A DNA stretch of 42,312 bases from Candidatus Pelethocola excrementipullorum (GCA_018714325.1 DVNN01000180.1:1-42312), one strand, 5' to 3'. Positions 30,319 to 40,233 are shown, counted from the first letter of the stretch. The notes: a model not told the origin generated them from the letters alone. Numbers and translations are program-made.

Positions 30319-31811
30319 GCTGTCACCTCCTCGCTAGTCAGCATCCTGGCGAGTTTTATCTCATCCAGTTCCCTGGAGTTGATGCTGCCGGAAGCTTTTC
30401 CATTCTTCATAATCAGAATCTTGCTGCAGTTTTGTATAAGCTCACTGATATCGTCTGAAATTACGATAATTCCCACTCCCTGAACCGCCAGTTCCCGAAG
30501 TATCTTATGGATATCGCTCTTGGATCCTATGTCCACCCCCACGGTAGGCCCATTCAATATCAACAGATCCGGGTCCGTATTAAGCCATTTTGCAATTACC
30601 ATTTTCTGTGCATTTCCTCCTGAGAGAGTGCGGATCAGGGGTTTAGGAGATTTGGCATTACAGCCAATCTTTTGAATCCATTTTGCCGTTACCTCATACA
30701 TCTTTTTATAATTCAGCCCGCCTTTTTCCATATATCGGGAAATGGATGCTGCCACGGTATTTTCCTGGATGGAACAATCCAGAAATAGCCCCTGGGTAAG
30801 CCTGTCTTCCGGAACATAGGCTATATTACACTTCATCGCATCTCCAATGGACTTAATCGTCACTTCTTTTCCATTCAGGATAATCTTTCCGGCTACGGCG
30901 GGAGCAATACCAAATAACGCATCTCCCAGTTCTCCTCGCCCAGAACCCAGCAGTCCTGTGATTCCAAGCACCTCACCTTTGTTCAAGGTGAAGCTGACAT
31001 CTTCAAAGGCGCCCTTTCTGGTCAAATGCTCTACTTTTAATATTTCTTCCTTGTTCGCTTCCGGCCGGTAGTAGACTTCCTCCACTTCACGCCCCGTCAT
31101 GCATTTAATGAAGCGTTTTCTGTCAAACTCTTCTATGGGTCCGGATGCCACATTCTCACCATTTCTTAATATGGTAAGGCGGTCAGCAATATCGTAGATT
31201 TCATCCAGCTTATGGTTTACAATGACAATTGCCATTCCCTTTTCCTTCAGACCTCTGATAATCATATTCAGCCTGGATACTTCCTTCTGTGTCAGGGCTG
31301 TTGTAGGCTCGTCCAAAATCAATAGTTTAGCATCATTAATAATCGCACGGCAGATTGCCACCATCTGCTTATTCGCCACCGAAAGTCGTTCTACCAACAC
31401 ATCAGGATCCATATGTGCTCCGATTTGTTCCATGGCCTTCAAGGCTATTTCTCTGGACTTCTTCCAGTTCATGACCTTTGTTCCTGTCATAAGGGCGTGG
31501 TTCATAGCGATATTCTCAGCCACCGTAAGATTAGGAAAAACTGCAAAATCCTGGTAAATAACCTGTATTCCCTTTTGAATGGAATCGATGGGAGTGAGCT
31601 TATCAATCTTTTTCCCTTCAATATAAATTTCTCCGGAGGTAGGGTCATGTGCACCCGATATCACCTTAATCAATGTGGACTTACCACAGCCATTCTCGCC
31701 GGCCAGACAATGTACTTCACCGGATCTCACTTCCAATGCCACACTTTTTAAGGCCTGCACCCCGCCAAAGGTTTTCTTTATGTTTTCTAATTTCAGAAAT
31801 GTTTTATCCAT
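30315..31811 (-). CDS. Sugar ABC transporter ATP-binding protein (RbsA/MglA-like, double ATPase)
   Basis: 498 residues from the ATG at 31811, six bases after GGAAG; an in-frame frame extension of 24 codons upstream covers a hairpin and lacks a ribosome binding site. The first half has Walker A GENGCGKST, Walker B LLILDEPTTAL and the degenerate signature VERLSVANKQM. The second half has signature LSGGNAQKM, Walker B LLILNGPTVGVD (Asn and Gly replace the usual Asp-Glu) and a degenerate Walker A (GLLGSGRGE). The unequal halves are normal for this family. It energises the two permeases. Confidence 0.93.
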   Translation of the reverse strand: MDKTFLKLENIKKTFGGVQALKSVALEVRSGEVHCLAGENGCGKSTLIKVISGAHDPTSGEIYIEGKKIDKLTPIDSIQKGIQVIYQDFAVFPNLTVAENIAMNHALMTGTKVMNWKKSREIALKAMEQIGAHMDPDVLVERLSVANKQMVAICRAIINDAKLLILDEPTTALTQKEVSRLNMIIRGLKEKGMAIVIVNHKLDEIYDIADRLTILRNGENVASGPIEEFDRKRFIKCMTGREVEEVYYRPEANKEEILKVEHLTRKGAFEDVSFTLNKGEVLGITGLLGSGRGELGDALFGIAPAVAGKIILNGKEVTIKSIGDAMKCNIAYVPEDRLTQGLFLDCSIQENTVAASISRYMEKGGLNYKKMYEVTAKWIQKIGCNAKSPKPLIRTLSGGNAQKMVIAKWLNTDPDLLILNGPTVGVDIGSKSDIHKILRELAVQGVGIIVISDDISELIQNCSKILIMKNGKASGSINSRELDEIKLARMLTSEEVTA

Positions 31812-31851
31812 AATCATCTTCCAATTCTCTTTATTTAAAAGATATGATATA

Positions 31852-31880
31852 GGATGCCGCTTATTTCCTTTGCGGCATCC
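31852..31880 (-). promoter_or_regulatory. Intercistronic hairpin between binding protein and ATPase genes
   Basis: GGATGCCGC (31852-31860) pairs perfectly with GCGGCATCC (31872-31880) around 11 bases, with no clean T run. In importer operons such a hairpin commonly protects the upstream message, giving more binding protein than membrane subunits. Confidence 0.55.
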
Positions 31881-31906
31881 CATGCTTATTCTGGAAAGTC
31901 GATGAA

Positions 31907-32965
31907 TTAGAAATCGTATGCCGGATCATTCACATTATCTTTCGTCACGTCAATCCACGCATTTCCAACCAATATATTTCCGTTCAATTCCATTTTGTTA
32001 TATCCTTCAACGCCCAAATCCACACCGTCTTCGATCGTTTCTCCATTTAGTAGTTTCACTGCTGTTTCCACCATCGCCTTACCGGCCAGGGCTGGATCCC
32101 AGAAGCTGATCATATCGATGGTTCCATTCTCCACATATTCTCCGGCATTGGATACAAGTGCGGTTCCTACAAGCCTGACTTTTCCAGACAATCCCATCTC
32201 TTCAACCGCAAGGGCTGCACCTGACACATCTGGCATGGCTGATCCCTGGATACCGGTGATATTAGGGTTGGCAGTCAGTACCTCTTTCACTTTATTATAA
32301 GCAGTATCCTGATCATCTGAAGTCTCTATCAGATCTCCATATTTATTCATATCCGGATAAGTTTCTTTCTGAAGTGCCTCCGCTGCCGCAACCCATTCCA
32401 TATGGGATGCACTGGTCAACGCACCGACAGTCTGCACATATTCTCCCTTGCCCCCACTCGCTTCTCCTAAGGCTTCCATCAGGTGCTCTCCATAATCATC
32501 ATTGTTAAAGGCTTCGATATCATAGTCAACATTCGTCATGCCAGGAGCCTCATGTGTAATAACTACGATTCCCTGATCCCTCGCTTTCTTTAATACCGGT
32601 TCCAACGACTCCGTGGAAAATGGGACTACACAGATGGCATCGACACCCTGTGAGATTAAATCCTCGATACACTGAGCCTGCAAGGCTCCATCCGCCTCTG
32701 AGGGGCCTGTGAAAAAGGCATCCACCCCTGTGGCTTTCGCATATTCTGCTACCCCTTCCTCCATGCGCTCATACCAGGCTAATGCTGTCAGTTTCGGCAC
32801 CACCGCGATGGTATAATCGCCTGCTTCTTTGCTGTTTTCTTTTTCTTTGGCGGATGATGCACTCTCCGTTTTTTTATTTGAATCATCATTTGAACTTCCG
32901 CACCCTGCCAGCATGGCCGTTGCCATTACGACGCTTAAAACCAAACTGATTATTTTCTTCTTCAT
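31907..32965 (-). CDS. Sugar ABC transporter substrate-binding lipoprotein (RbsB/LsrB/RhaS-like)
   Basis: 352 residues. Lipoprotein signal MKKKIISLVLSVVMATAMLAGC with lipobox LAGC, an acidic/Ser-rich linker, then a type I periplasmic-binding fold (IAVVPKLTALAWYERMEEGV near the N-terminus, GVDAICVVPFSTESL, TGIQGSAMPDVSGAALAVEE). The opening and the W-Y pair resemble LsrB/RhaS-type proteins. AAAAGGAG precedes the start, and it lies 22 bases behind the VOC gene. It captures the imported sugar outside the cell membrane. Confidence 0.92.
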   Translation of the reverse strand: MKKKIISLVLSVVMATAMLAGCGSSNDDSNKKTESASSAKEKENSKEAGDYTIAVVPKLTALAWYERMEEGVAEYAKATGVDAFFTGPSEADGALQAQCIEDLISQGVDAICVVPFSTESLEPVLKKARDQGIVVITHEAPGMTNVDYDIEAFNNDDYGEHLMEALGEASGGKGEYVQTVGALTSASHMEWVAAAEALQKETYPDMNKYGDLIETSDDQDTAYNKVKEVLTANPNITGIQGSAMPDVSGAALAVEEMGLSGKVRLVGTALVSNAGEYVENGTIDMISFWDPALAGKAMVETAVKLLNGETIEDGVDLGVEGYNKMELNGNILVGNAWIDVTKDNVNDPAYDF

Positions 32966-32987
32966 TTATTTAACTCCTTTTCTTCTC

Positions 32988-33977
32988 TTATTTATCACTG
33001 TAATATACATAGTCTGGCGGATCTATCTTACCGCCATTCCCGAATTCTATGACCATATGGAGAAGGTCCTGTGTACTCATGTAGTAGTGGCTGTCTCCGT
33101 CAATCCATCCGGTCTGCATGACTCGCACTCCATATTCACTTAAGCGGCCGCATTCTTCCTTGATTTCATCGTCAGGATATATATCTTTGACGTGATGAAA
33201 CCCAGGCCCATTTTGTTTTAAGAATTCCCAGTAGATATTAGGCCCTTCAATCGGCTGTATGATTTCTATCTCCATATCACCAACCCATTTGACCGCACAG
33301 ATAAAATCAAACCCTTCTGTGATATTCTCTCCATTCACATAAAATTCTCTTATTTTGTCCGGCGTAAAATGTCTCACGTCCCATCCATCTATCCCCAGAT
33401 AATAAGCATAGTTCCTCATATACTTCTCGGCATCATCCACCACAAGGGCAATCTGCCTGATATTTTGTTTATGGGATATGGTGCTTTCGGCTCCTTTTCC
33501 TGGATAAACTTCTGAAGCTTCGCCAATCTTACCGCCGTTACCAAGCTCTATGGTAAGTCCCAGCTGCTCATAGGAATCCACATAATAGTGGACATCATTA
33601 TCTATCCATCCTGTCTGGGTGACCTTTAAGCCCTTTGCTTCCAGTTCTTGTACGTATTCCTTCAACTCCTGGTCATCCGGAATCACGATTTTAAAATGAT
33701 GAAGTCCGCTTCCAAACTTCTCTAAATGCTCCCAATAGATATTCGGGCCTTTTATCGGCTGTATCAGCTCATACTCCACATCGCCCTCCCAGGTGACTGC
33801 GCAGATGAAATCGAAGCCCTCTTCAATATGTTCCTTTTGTACATAAAAGTCTCTGACTGTTTCCGGTGTAAAATGACGGATGTCCCATGGTCCGATTCCG
33901 AACTTTTCCCAGTAATTCTTCATCGCCTGCTCCAGATCCTCTACCAGAATACAAATTTGCTTGATTTCGCCTTTCAT
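32988..33977 (-). CDS. Tandem VOC (glyoxalase/methylmalonyl-CoA epimerase-like) protein
   Basis: 329 residues made of two clearly homologous halves (about 1-155 and 165-325). Shared landmarks: [18 protein letters not shown] / [42 protein letters not shown], and IELGNGGKI / IEFGNGGKI. Each half is a complete VOC module. The metal positions look like Gln ([15 protein letters not shown]), His (LHHFK, FHHVK) and Glu (TIELGN, VIEFGN), with Gln where many VOC enzymes have His or Glu. VOC proteins isomerise, epimerise, lyse or dioxygenate small acids. Its start overlaps the Gfo/Idh gene by four bases, so it is probably the second enzyme of the imported sugar's pathway. Confidence 0.88.
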   Translation of the reverse strand: MKGEIKQICILVEDLEQAMKNYWEKFGIGPWDIRHFTPETVRDFYVQKEHIEEGFDFICAVTWEGDVEYELIQPIKGPNIYWEHLEKFGSGLHHFKIVIPDDQELKEYVQELEAKGLKVTQTGWIDNDVHYYVDSYEQLGLTIELGNGGKIGEASEVYPGKGAESTISHKQNIRQIALVVDDAEKYMRNYAYYLGIDGWDVRHFTPDKIREFYVNGENITEGFDFICAVKWVGDMEIEIIQPIEGPNIYWEFLKQNGPGFHHVKDIYPDDEIKEECGRLSEYGVRVMQTGWIDGDSHYYMSTQDLLHMVIEFGNGGKIDPPDYVYYSDK

Positions 33978-34978
33978 GTTTGTCTATCTCCTTCTATGTC
34001 TGACTTATAAGTTATGCCCCAGCCTTTTCTGGTCTTTTCGATTAACTCTGCAATCTTCCTTGTCTCATCCAAAGTATAATGAGCACATTCCACATCTCCT
34101 TTTCGGATGGATTCCTGAACTTTTCTGATTTCAAACTGAAAGCCGGAAGCCGGATAGGTTTCCATATACTTTTCTTTTGTCCCGTCATTTAAGATCAGCG
34201 TAGCAGTGGTCGGGTGCCAGAATTCAGGTCCGATGATGATTCTGCCTTCTTCTCCCACAATCTCAGTTTCAGGTGTGCTTATCTGGTTGAATGCACCGCC
34301 TACAAATGCTGCCTTTCCTTCTCCATATTCAAGTAACATATGGAAACTTTCATCCACCTCTCCGTTGGATTTCATGGTGGAATAGATATTTTCCGGTTCC
34401 TGAGGGAATACCATAAATGCCATGGCCAGAGAATAGATTCCCACATCCCTCAACGCCCCTGCTGCATGCTGCACGCCACCTTTCCAAGGCTGCCAATCAT
34501 CTATATCGGGCTTGATGTCAAAAGAGGAGTGCACAGCCAGCGGCTTCCCAATCTTCCCCTTGCTGATCCAATTACGTGCTTCCATAACAGCAGGAAAACA
34601 GCGGGTCCACATCCCTTCCATCAGGAACACCTTTTTTTCTTCTGCCTTTTTCAGAACATTGTTAAGCTGCCATTGATTATCCACCATAGGCTTTTCACTT
34701 AAAACAGGAATTCCCTTTTCAAGCGCGGACATGATATAAGAATAATGGCAGTCATTGGGAACTGCTATGTAAACCACATCAATATCTGCTTGCTCTAACA
34801 TCTTGTTGAAATCAGTATATACTTTTTCACAGTTATATTTTTGTGCGAATGCCTTACAACTTACTATACTCCTGGAGACGACGGCCGCAAGCACAGCATC
34901 TTCCACAACCTGCATTCCTTTTGCGAATTCATTTGCAATATAGCCTGTGCCAACGATTGCCCATTTCATTTGTTTCAT
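33974..34978 (-). CDS. Gfo/Idh/MocA family oxidoreductase
   Basis: 334 residues. N-terminal Rossmann fold ([30 protein letters not shown]; the EKP motif in PVLSEKPM) and a C-terminal alpha/beta substrate domain with the probable catalytic His in [10 protein letters not shown] surroundings. This branch resembles dihydrodiol/D-xylose dehydrogenase-like proteins. It would oxidise or reduce a sugar or inositol-type ring with NAD(P). It is the first gene of the importer operon, starts after AGGAGG, and follows the twin LacI operators. The substrate presumably enters through the downstream ABC system. Confidence 0.9.
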   Translation of the reverse strand: MKQMKWAIVGTGYIANEFAKGMQVVEDAVLAAVVSRSIVSCKAFAQKYNCEKVYTDFNKMLEQADIDVVYIAVPNDCHYSYIMSALEKGIPVLSEKPMVDNQWQLNNVLKKAEEKKVFLMEGMWTRCFPAVMEARNWISKGKIGKPLAVHSSFDIKPDIDDWQPWKGGVQHAAGALRDVGIYSLAMAFMVFPQEPENIYSTMKSNGEVDESFHMLLEYGEGKAAFVGGAFNQISTPETEIVGEEGRIIIGPEFWHPTTATLILNDGTKEKYMETYPASGFQFEIRKVQESIRKGDVECAHYTLDETRKIAELIEKTRKGWGITYKSDIEGDRQT

Positions 34979-35103
34979 ACATTCCTCCTGTTCGGATTAT
35001 TCCAAGTACGCATGCGTTACCATATGTCCATTATGTGCAATTTTACCACTTATGTCAACGGTTATTCGAGTTTTTTTATTTATTTGTTACTAATAAACAT
35101 TAT

Positions 35104-35147
35104 AAAAACGTTTCCATTACAGCTATTTGCACAAAGGAAACGTTTTC
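35104..35147. promoter_or_regulatory. Two LacI-type operators, centres 32 bp apart
   Basis: AAAAACGTTTCC (35104-35115) and GGAAACGTTTTC (35136-35147) each contain the AAACGTTT core with the central CG typical of LacI-family operators. Their centres are 32 bp apart, about three helical turns, so two dimers would sit on one face. They are also inverted repeats of each other. They lie in the 216-bp gap upstream of the Gfo/Idh gene, next to the LacI gene. Confidence 0.7.
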
Positions 35148-35194
35148 ACATATTGATAATCATTATTGTTTTAGTCATTTTTTATAATTTCTCT

Positions 35195-36172
35195 TTAAGC
35201 TGTTCCACCCTTCTGTAAATACACATCAGTAATTTGATGATATTCAATATCGGTCTCACCCTGAATCAGTTTCATAATTGTATCAACACATTTTTTTGCC
35301 AAAAGGGGGATGTCCTGGCAAATTGCTGTCACCACCGGCGTTACCATCCTTGTAAAATCTGTCCCATCATATCCCACTATTTTTAGCTGCTCCGGTACCT
35401 TTATCCCCATATCTGTCACAAAATGATATAATGCAATCGCTCCCATATCGGAGGCAAATATCCCGTCCGCCGCCCTTACCTCATCCACATAATGCTTCAT
35501 GAGCTCCACATAATAGGAATAGTCCATGCGGTTCCACTCCATTTCCAACGTCCGGACAGAGATATGATACTTGTTCATCACTCTTTCAAATTCCATATAT
35601 CGGTCATTGGATGGGGTGTTCACATTAAAATATCCGCCAATCTGAATAACTCGTCTGCATCCCTGCTCAACCAGATATTCTGCAAGCAGCCTTCCCCCCT
35701 TCCTATGATCAGAATGTACCAAAGGAATCTTAGGCCCCAGATCGTGATCCATACTGACGATGGGCTTATCAATCTGTTGATAAAACTTATCTTCCACAGA
35801 TAATGCGCCTGTGATGATTCCATCCACCATGTTCCAGTCCAGCATATCAATGTACTCTTTTTCCCTGTCACTAATCTTTACAGTATTGCAAACCATGGTT
35901 TTATATCCATATTTGTACAGTTCTATCTCCACCTGCCGGATAAAAGAGGCATAAAATGGTGTCTGAAAATCAGGTATGATCACACCTATAATCCCTGTCT
36001 TTTTTCTGGACAGATTTCTGGCACGCTCATTTGGAATAAAGTTTAATTCCCGAATAGCTTCTTCAATTCGTTTTCTGGAACTTTCTGATACATATCCTGT
36101 TCCATTTATCATCCTGGACACAGTAGCAATTCCCACTCCCGCCAACTTTGCCACATCTTTGATCGTAGCCAT
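35195..36172 (-). CDS. LacI family transcriptional regulator
   Basis: 325 residues from the ATG at 36172, six bases after GGAGGTG; an in-frame GTG overlaps that site. MATIKDVAKLAGVGIATVSR is the LacI helix-turn-helix, followed by the hinge helix (IPNERARNLSRKKT) and a periplasmic-binding-like sugar domain (IGVIIPDFQTPFYASF; GIFASDMGAIALYHF; VGYDGTDFTRMVTP). It is on the same strand as and directly upstream of the importer operon, and the twin AAACGTTT sites between them are its likely operators. The inducer would be the imported sugar or its oxidised product. Confidence 0.94.
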   Translation of the reverse strand: MATIKDVAKLAGVGIATVSRMINGTGYVSESSRKRIEEAIRELNFIPNERARNLSRKKTGIIGVIIPDFQTPFYASFIRQVEIELYKYGYKTMVCNTVKISDREKEYIDMLDWNMVDGIITGALSVEDKFYQQIDKPIVSMDHDLGPKIPLVHSDHRKGGRLLAEYLVEQGCRRVIQIGGYFNVNTPSNDRYMEFERVMNKYHISVRTLEMEWNRMDYSYYVELMKHYVDEVRAADGIFASDMGAIALYHFVTDMGIKVPEQLKIVGYDGTDFTRMVTPVVTAICQDIPLLAKKCVDTIMKLIQGETDIEYHQITDVYLQKGGTA

Positions 36173-36377
36173 TTTAATCACCTCCACAAATTAACACCTT
36201 GTTCTCCGCCACTTCTTATAGATCTATGTTTTTTTTAAATTTATTTTGCTTTTGTCTCTTTAAGACTAACACATCTGTATCTTTCAGACAAGAAATTCAC
36301 AAGGTTTCCAGATATTGTCACCTCAACAAAAGGATCGGCTCGAAATTGTTAAAATTTTTCCATAAGTATCCCGGCTA

Positions 36378-36406
36378 TTTACAAAAAATCTTACATATGC
36401 TAGCAT
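36378..36406 (+). promoter_or_regulatory. Promoter of the TetR gene with overlapping palindrome
   Basis: TTTACA (36378-36383) and TAGCAT (36401-36406) are 17 bp apart. The -10 overlaps the perfect palindrome ATGCTAGCAT (36397-36406), a possible autoregulatory site. Otherwise the 309-base gap between the LacI and TetR genes is AT-rich and I see nothing else in it. Confidence 0.5.
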
Positions 36407-36481
36407 GAAATTGAATATGTTTTTCTTTTTCATATTAAGGTAATGTACAGATTTAGGTAATCAGAATTCAGAGGGTAATTT

Positions 36482-37072
36482 ATGCAGATTAAAAAAGATG
36501 AAATAGAGATGGCGATTGTCAAAGCGGCGGAGCGGGAATTTCTGCACCACGGATTTAAGGGTGCTTCTATGCGTCGAATTGGATCCAGGGCGCACACTTC
36601 TCCAGGTAATCTATATACTTATTTTCCGAATAAAATCGGATTATTTACAAGGGTTATGGGTGATGTGGTAGAAAAAACAGAGGCTTTTATTGAGATGCAT
36701 ATAAATATGACCGAAACATTAGATTTTAAATTTTCAGGAAGTATTGAGAGCATCCTGGCAGCATATACGGATCTTTTTCCTTTTGAATTATTATTAAGTC
36801 CCGCATTTGCTATTCTCCTAAATCCTTCCAGTTGTGAAGGAACTTCCTTCCTAATGGAGCGTGAACGTTTGTTGTCGTATTTTAACAATCATCTAAATCA
36901 TCACATGGAATTAGAATCAGGCAATCCTATGACTCCTATTATATCAAATGGAATTGTGGAGGCGATCTTACGCCTTAATAAGATGCAGATATCCCATGAG
37001 GAAAAGGTCAGCCACTTAATTAATTACATAAAATATCAGTCCTTAGGGATTGCTAAAGATATCGTTACTTAA
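36482..37072 (+). CDS. TetR family transcriptional regulator
   Basis: 196 residues. N-terminal TetR helix-turn-helix (about 8-55): IVKAAEREFLHHGFKGASMR, then SRAHTSPGNLYTYFPNKIGLF. The helical C-terminal ligand domain is of the usual size and not further classifiable. It is convergent with the MacB-like ABC pair, which it may control, although their promoter lies 3 kb away at the far end. AGAGGG lies about six bases before the ATG. Confidence 0.92.
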   Translation: MQIKKDEIEMAIVKAAEREFLHHGFKGASMRRIGSRAHTSPGNLYTYFPNKIGLFTRVMGDVVEKTEAFIEMHINMTETLDFKFSGSIESILAAYTDLFPFELLLSPAFAILLNPSSCEGTSFLMERERLLSYFNNHLNHHMELESGNPMTPIISNGIVEAILRLNKMQISHEEKVSHLINYIKYQSLGIAKDIVT

Positions 37073-37088
37073 TAAACCCAATTATAAT

Positions 37089-37140
37089 AGGTAACTATTT
37101 AAAAGCCTGTTTACCAAGGCGTTGAATAGTTACCTGTTAA
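37089..37140. terminator. Bidirectional terminator between TetR gene and ABC pair
   Basis: AGGTAACTATT (37089-37099) pairs perfectly with AATAGTTACCT (37125-37135), enclosing a GCCT/AGGC inner stem. A/T-rich flanks lie on both sides. Confidence 0.75.
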
Positions 37141-37146
37141 TTAATT

Positions 37147-39417
37147 CTACTCTATGGATTTTAGGGCTGAAACCATATCGAGATGATCCAGCTTCTTATT
37201 CATCAGTCGGCTGATAACTAAGGAGACCACAAAGGTACCACCGCCACTGATCAGATACGAGCTTAAAGAGAAGGTTACTACCAAATCCAGCATATCTCCC
37301 ATCTCCTTTAGGATCATTAGGATAAGCTCATATCCCAATGGTACTCCTACCAAAACTCCTGCTAAGGTAATCCAGGTATTTTGCATCAACTGAAGCTTTC
37401 TCAATTTACTCTTAGGGAATCCCAAGACCTTTAAGGTTGCTAATTCTCTGGCTTTTTCTGTGTATGATAAGATGCCCAGATTATATAAGACTACGACTCC
37501 CAGAATGACAGCTCCAAGAATCAAAATTAAAATGACCACATTCATACTTTCCATGGATTTATCTAAGTTTTCTTTCACATCTTTCCTGCTCTGAACGATA
37601 TACTTTTCACTTTTTTCATAATAACTTTTTCCCTCACCAGATAAAAAAGCGGTTTCAGCAAAGTCCTGCCCTGCTTTTTCGTATGCTTTCTGGGAAATAT
37701 AGAATCCTTGGGAAAGAGGCAATACCACAACTTGCTCTATCCTATATTCCACCCATTCCTTACTTTTATAATTTTTAATACTTACCGTATCATTTAGGCT
37801 GAGGTTCAAAGTCTCCGCCATTTTTCTAGTGATGGCTATTCCTTCCTCTGGTAACTCTATTTCTCGGTTTTTGGAATCCCGAAATTGTAAGAATTCGCCT
37901 TCCCCCACCACATTCAGCATGGACGACTTCACAGAGTCTTTCGATTTCACCTCCGCCGGATATTCTCCCAGAAATTGCAGCTTCCCATCTTCTCTTAGTG
38001 TCTCCAGTTCTTCACGAGAAAGTGCCTCTTCAAAAATCACCTTTGTTTCGTACCTCATAAAATCTGTATACATGGTCTTAATCATGGAATTTATCGTATC
38101 CTTCAAGCCAAATGCACAAAGTACGAGCATCATACAGCCGGCGATCCCCAACACAGTAATCATTGTTCTCAGTTTATTTCTAATAATATCTCTGATATTC
38201 CACTGAACCTGAAAACTGCTCTTCTTCCACCAAGACATTCCCTCTAACAAAAAATGTTTACTTGCTCTAGGCGCTTTCGGCCTTAGTATTTCTGCGGCTG
38301 CCCCCTTTAACTCTTTTCGCACGGCCAGATAACAGCTTCCTACACAAGCCAGGACGCAAAAAGCAATTGTGATCCATACATTTCCCGATAGAACCGCCTT
38401 CCACTCAGGCAATGTATAGAATTCCTTTTGAAAACTGAACATGATCCATGGCAAGAACTTTGGCCCTGTCAAAAGTCCAAAAACGCATCCTAAGATGCTT
38501 AAGATTGTGCCGTAGGTCATATAGTGGGATATAATCTTAAACTTTGAAAAACCCACTGCCTTTAAGGTTTCTATCTGAACTCTTTGATTAGTGGTAATAC
38601 GTATCATAGTTGTAATCATCGTCAAGATCGCAATAAGCAGGAATATGATAGGAAAAGCTGTCTCCACAGCTTTCATTTGGCCTAGTTCATTTTCGAACGC
38701 GGATACGGACGGATGATCTTTTCTCATAATCAGCATGGTGGTCTTATCCTTACGCACCTCATTCATACGATCTTCTAATTGCTGTTTATTCATAGTCGAA
38801 GTCAACACCATTTGGTTATACGGAAGATCCGGATATAAAGGAAATGATTTGGCTGGTAAATAGGCATATCCAAAAGACTTATGATCGGTAATCGGCGATT
38901 CCGCTCCTGCACTATAGACATACTCGGGATTCATGATGAGGCCTTTAATATTCTCTTTTATTTGAATTCCCTGCACCTGAAGCTTAATCTCATCTCCAAT
39001 CTTATAATTATGGGCCTTTGCGAATAATTCATCCAGCCAAATCCCATCTCCTCCCTGGAATTTTTCTCCTTCCATGATGACATTTTGAGAAACCTCGTCA
39101 GATTGTGTGAAATAAAGATCTAACACTACATCCTTATCATCTATCAGGTTACCACTCAACTGTAGCCGTCTGACCGCCTGATCCACCAGATTGTTATTAA
39201 TAAGTTCTTCTTCCTCTTCTTTTGTAAATGTTTCGCCATATAGGAAAGCATCCGCCAGATTACAGGTTTTATAGTACTCATCAGCGGATTTTTTCATTCC
39301 CACCCCAACCGCATTCATTCCTGCATAGATAAAAATACCTAATCCCAGCATCAAAAAAATGGATAAAAACTGGGTCCCATGATCCTTAAAATCTCGTAAT
39401 ATCTTTCTAAATAACAT
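37147..39417 (-). CDS. FtsX-like ABC transporter permease (MacB/SalY type)
   Basis: 756 residues from the ATG at 39417, whose A is the last base of the ATPase stop codon (TAATG coupling). One N-terminal helix (SIFLMLGLGIFIYAGM) precedes a large extracellular region (about 40-250). Three helices follow (IIFLLIAILTMITTM; GTILSILGCVFGLLTGP; WITIAFCVLACVGSC), then a second helix-extracytoplasmic domain-three helix unit (MITVLGIAGCMMLVLCAF; VVILILILGAVILGVV; ISGGGTFVVSLVIS). This duplicated FtsX layout occurs in exporters of peptides, antibiotics or lipoproteins and in stress-sensing complexes. The substrate is unknown. Confidence 0.9.
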   Translation of the reverse strand: MLFRKILRDFKDHGTQFLSIFLMLGLGIFIYAGMNAVGVGMKKSADEYYKTCNLADAFLYGETFTKEEEEELINNNLVDQAVRRLQLSGNLIDDKDVVLDLYFTQSDEVSQNVIMEGEKFQGGDGIWLDELFAKAHNYKIGDEIKLQVQGIQIKENIKGLIMNPEYVYSAGAESPITDHKSFGYAYLPAKSFPLYPDLPYNQMVLTSTMNKQQLEDRMNEVRKDKTTMLIMRKDHPSVSAFENELGQMKAVETAFPIIFLLIAILTMITTMIRITTNQRVQIETLKAVGFSKFKIISHYMTYGTILSILGCVFGLLTGPKFLPWIMFSFQKEFYTLPEWKAVLSGNVWITIAFCVLACVGSCYLAVRKELKGAAAEILRPKAPRASKHFLLEGMSWWKKSSFQVQWNIRDIIRNKLRTMITVLGIAGCMMLVLCAFGLKDTINSMIKTMYTDFMRYETKVIFEEALSREELETLREDGKLQFLGEYPAEVKSKDSVKSSMLNVVGEGEFLQFRDSKNREIELPEEGIAITRKMAETLNLSLNDTVSIKNYKSKEWVEYRIEQVVVLPLSQGFYISQKAYEKAGQDFAETAFLSGEGKSYYEKSEKYIVQSRKDVKENLDKSMESMNVVILILILGAVILGVVVLYNLGILSYTEKARELATLKVLGFPKSKLRKLQLMQNTWITLAGVLVGVPLGYELILMILKEMGDMLDLVVTFSLSSYLISGGGTFVVSLVISRLMNKKLDHLDMVSALKSIE

Positions 39418-40121
39418 TACCACTCCACCTCCCCCACGGCTTTAGGAAGATCGTTTTGAACGATTTTATGGAGCAATCCATTTTTAATATGTATGACTTT
39501 GTCCGCTGCCTGAGCTAATGCACTATTATGAGTTACAACAATAACCGTATGCCCCTTTTTACTGCTCAACTCCTGCAAAAAAGAAAGGATGGTTATTCCG
39601 GTCTCTGAATCCAGGGCGCCTGTTGGCTCATCGCACAACAGAAGCTTCGGGCGTTTCGCTATGGCTCTTGCTATGGACGCCCTTTGTTGTTCACCCCCTG
39701 ACACCTGAGTGGGAAACTGATTCATACGTTTCTCCAATCCCACAGATGTGAGAATCTCTTTTGCATCATAGGGATTTTCCGCAACTTCTTTTATCAGTGC
39801 AACGTTTTCATAAAGGGTCAGGTTCGGAATCAGGTTGTAAAACTGAAACACGAATCCCACATCTGTTCCTCTGTATTTCGTTAACTGTTCATCGGAATAC
39901 TCCGCAATATTTTCACCTTCTATAAGGATTTCTCCATTGGTTGGACTATCCATTCCACCAAGCAGATTTAAAAGGGTACTTTTTCCCGCACCACTAGGTC
40001 CTAGGATAACTACAAATTCCCCTTCCTCTATGGTGAAATTCACATCCTCCAAGGCAAAAAATGCACTGTCACCTTTTCCATACTGTTTAAATACATGCTT
40101 ACACGTAATATAGCTATTCAT
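39417..40121 (-). CDS. ABC transporter ATP-binding protein (MacB/LolD-like)
   Basis: 234 residues. Walker A GPSGAGKST (about residues 40-48), Q-loop FVFQFYNL, signature VSGGEQQR, Walker B LLLCDEPTGALD, and the switch His in VVTHN. It partners the FtsX-like permease through the one-base overlap of stop and start codons. Such pairs act at the cell membrane as mechanotransmitting or efflux systems. It lies next to a TetR gene, with no two-component system adjacent. Confidence 0.95.
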   Translation of the reverse strand: MNSYITCKHVFKQYGKGDSAFFALEDVNFTIEEGEFVVILGPSGAGKSTLLNLLGGMDSPTNGEILIEGENIAEYSDEQLTKYRGTDVGFVFQFYNLIPNLTLYENVALIKEVAENPYDAKEILTSVGLEKRMNQFPTQVSGGEQQRASIARAIAKRPKLLLCDEPTGALDSETGITILSFLQELSSKKGHTVIVVTHNSALAQAADKVIHIKNGLLHKIVQNDLPKAVGEVEW

Positions 40122-40233
40122 TCATCCTCTCGCTTTCTGTTCTATCTGCAGTCATATCTGTGGGAATGGGAACATCATATCCGAAATTAGGGGGATGGTA
40201 AATAGCTTTGGAGTATAAAGAAACACTAGTTGA

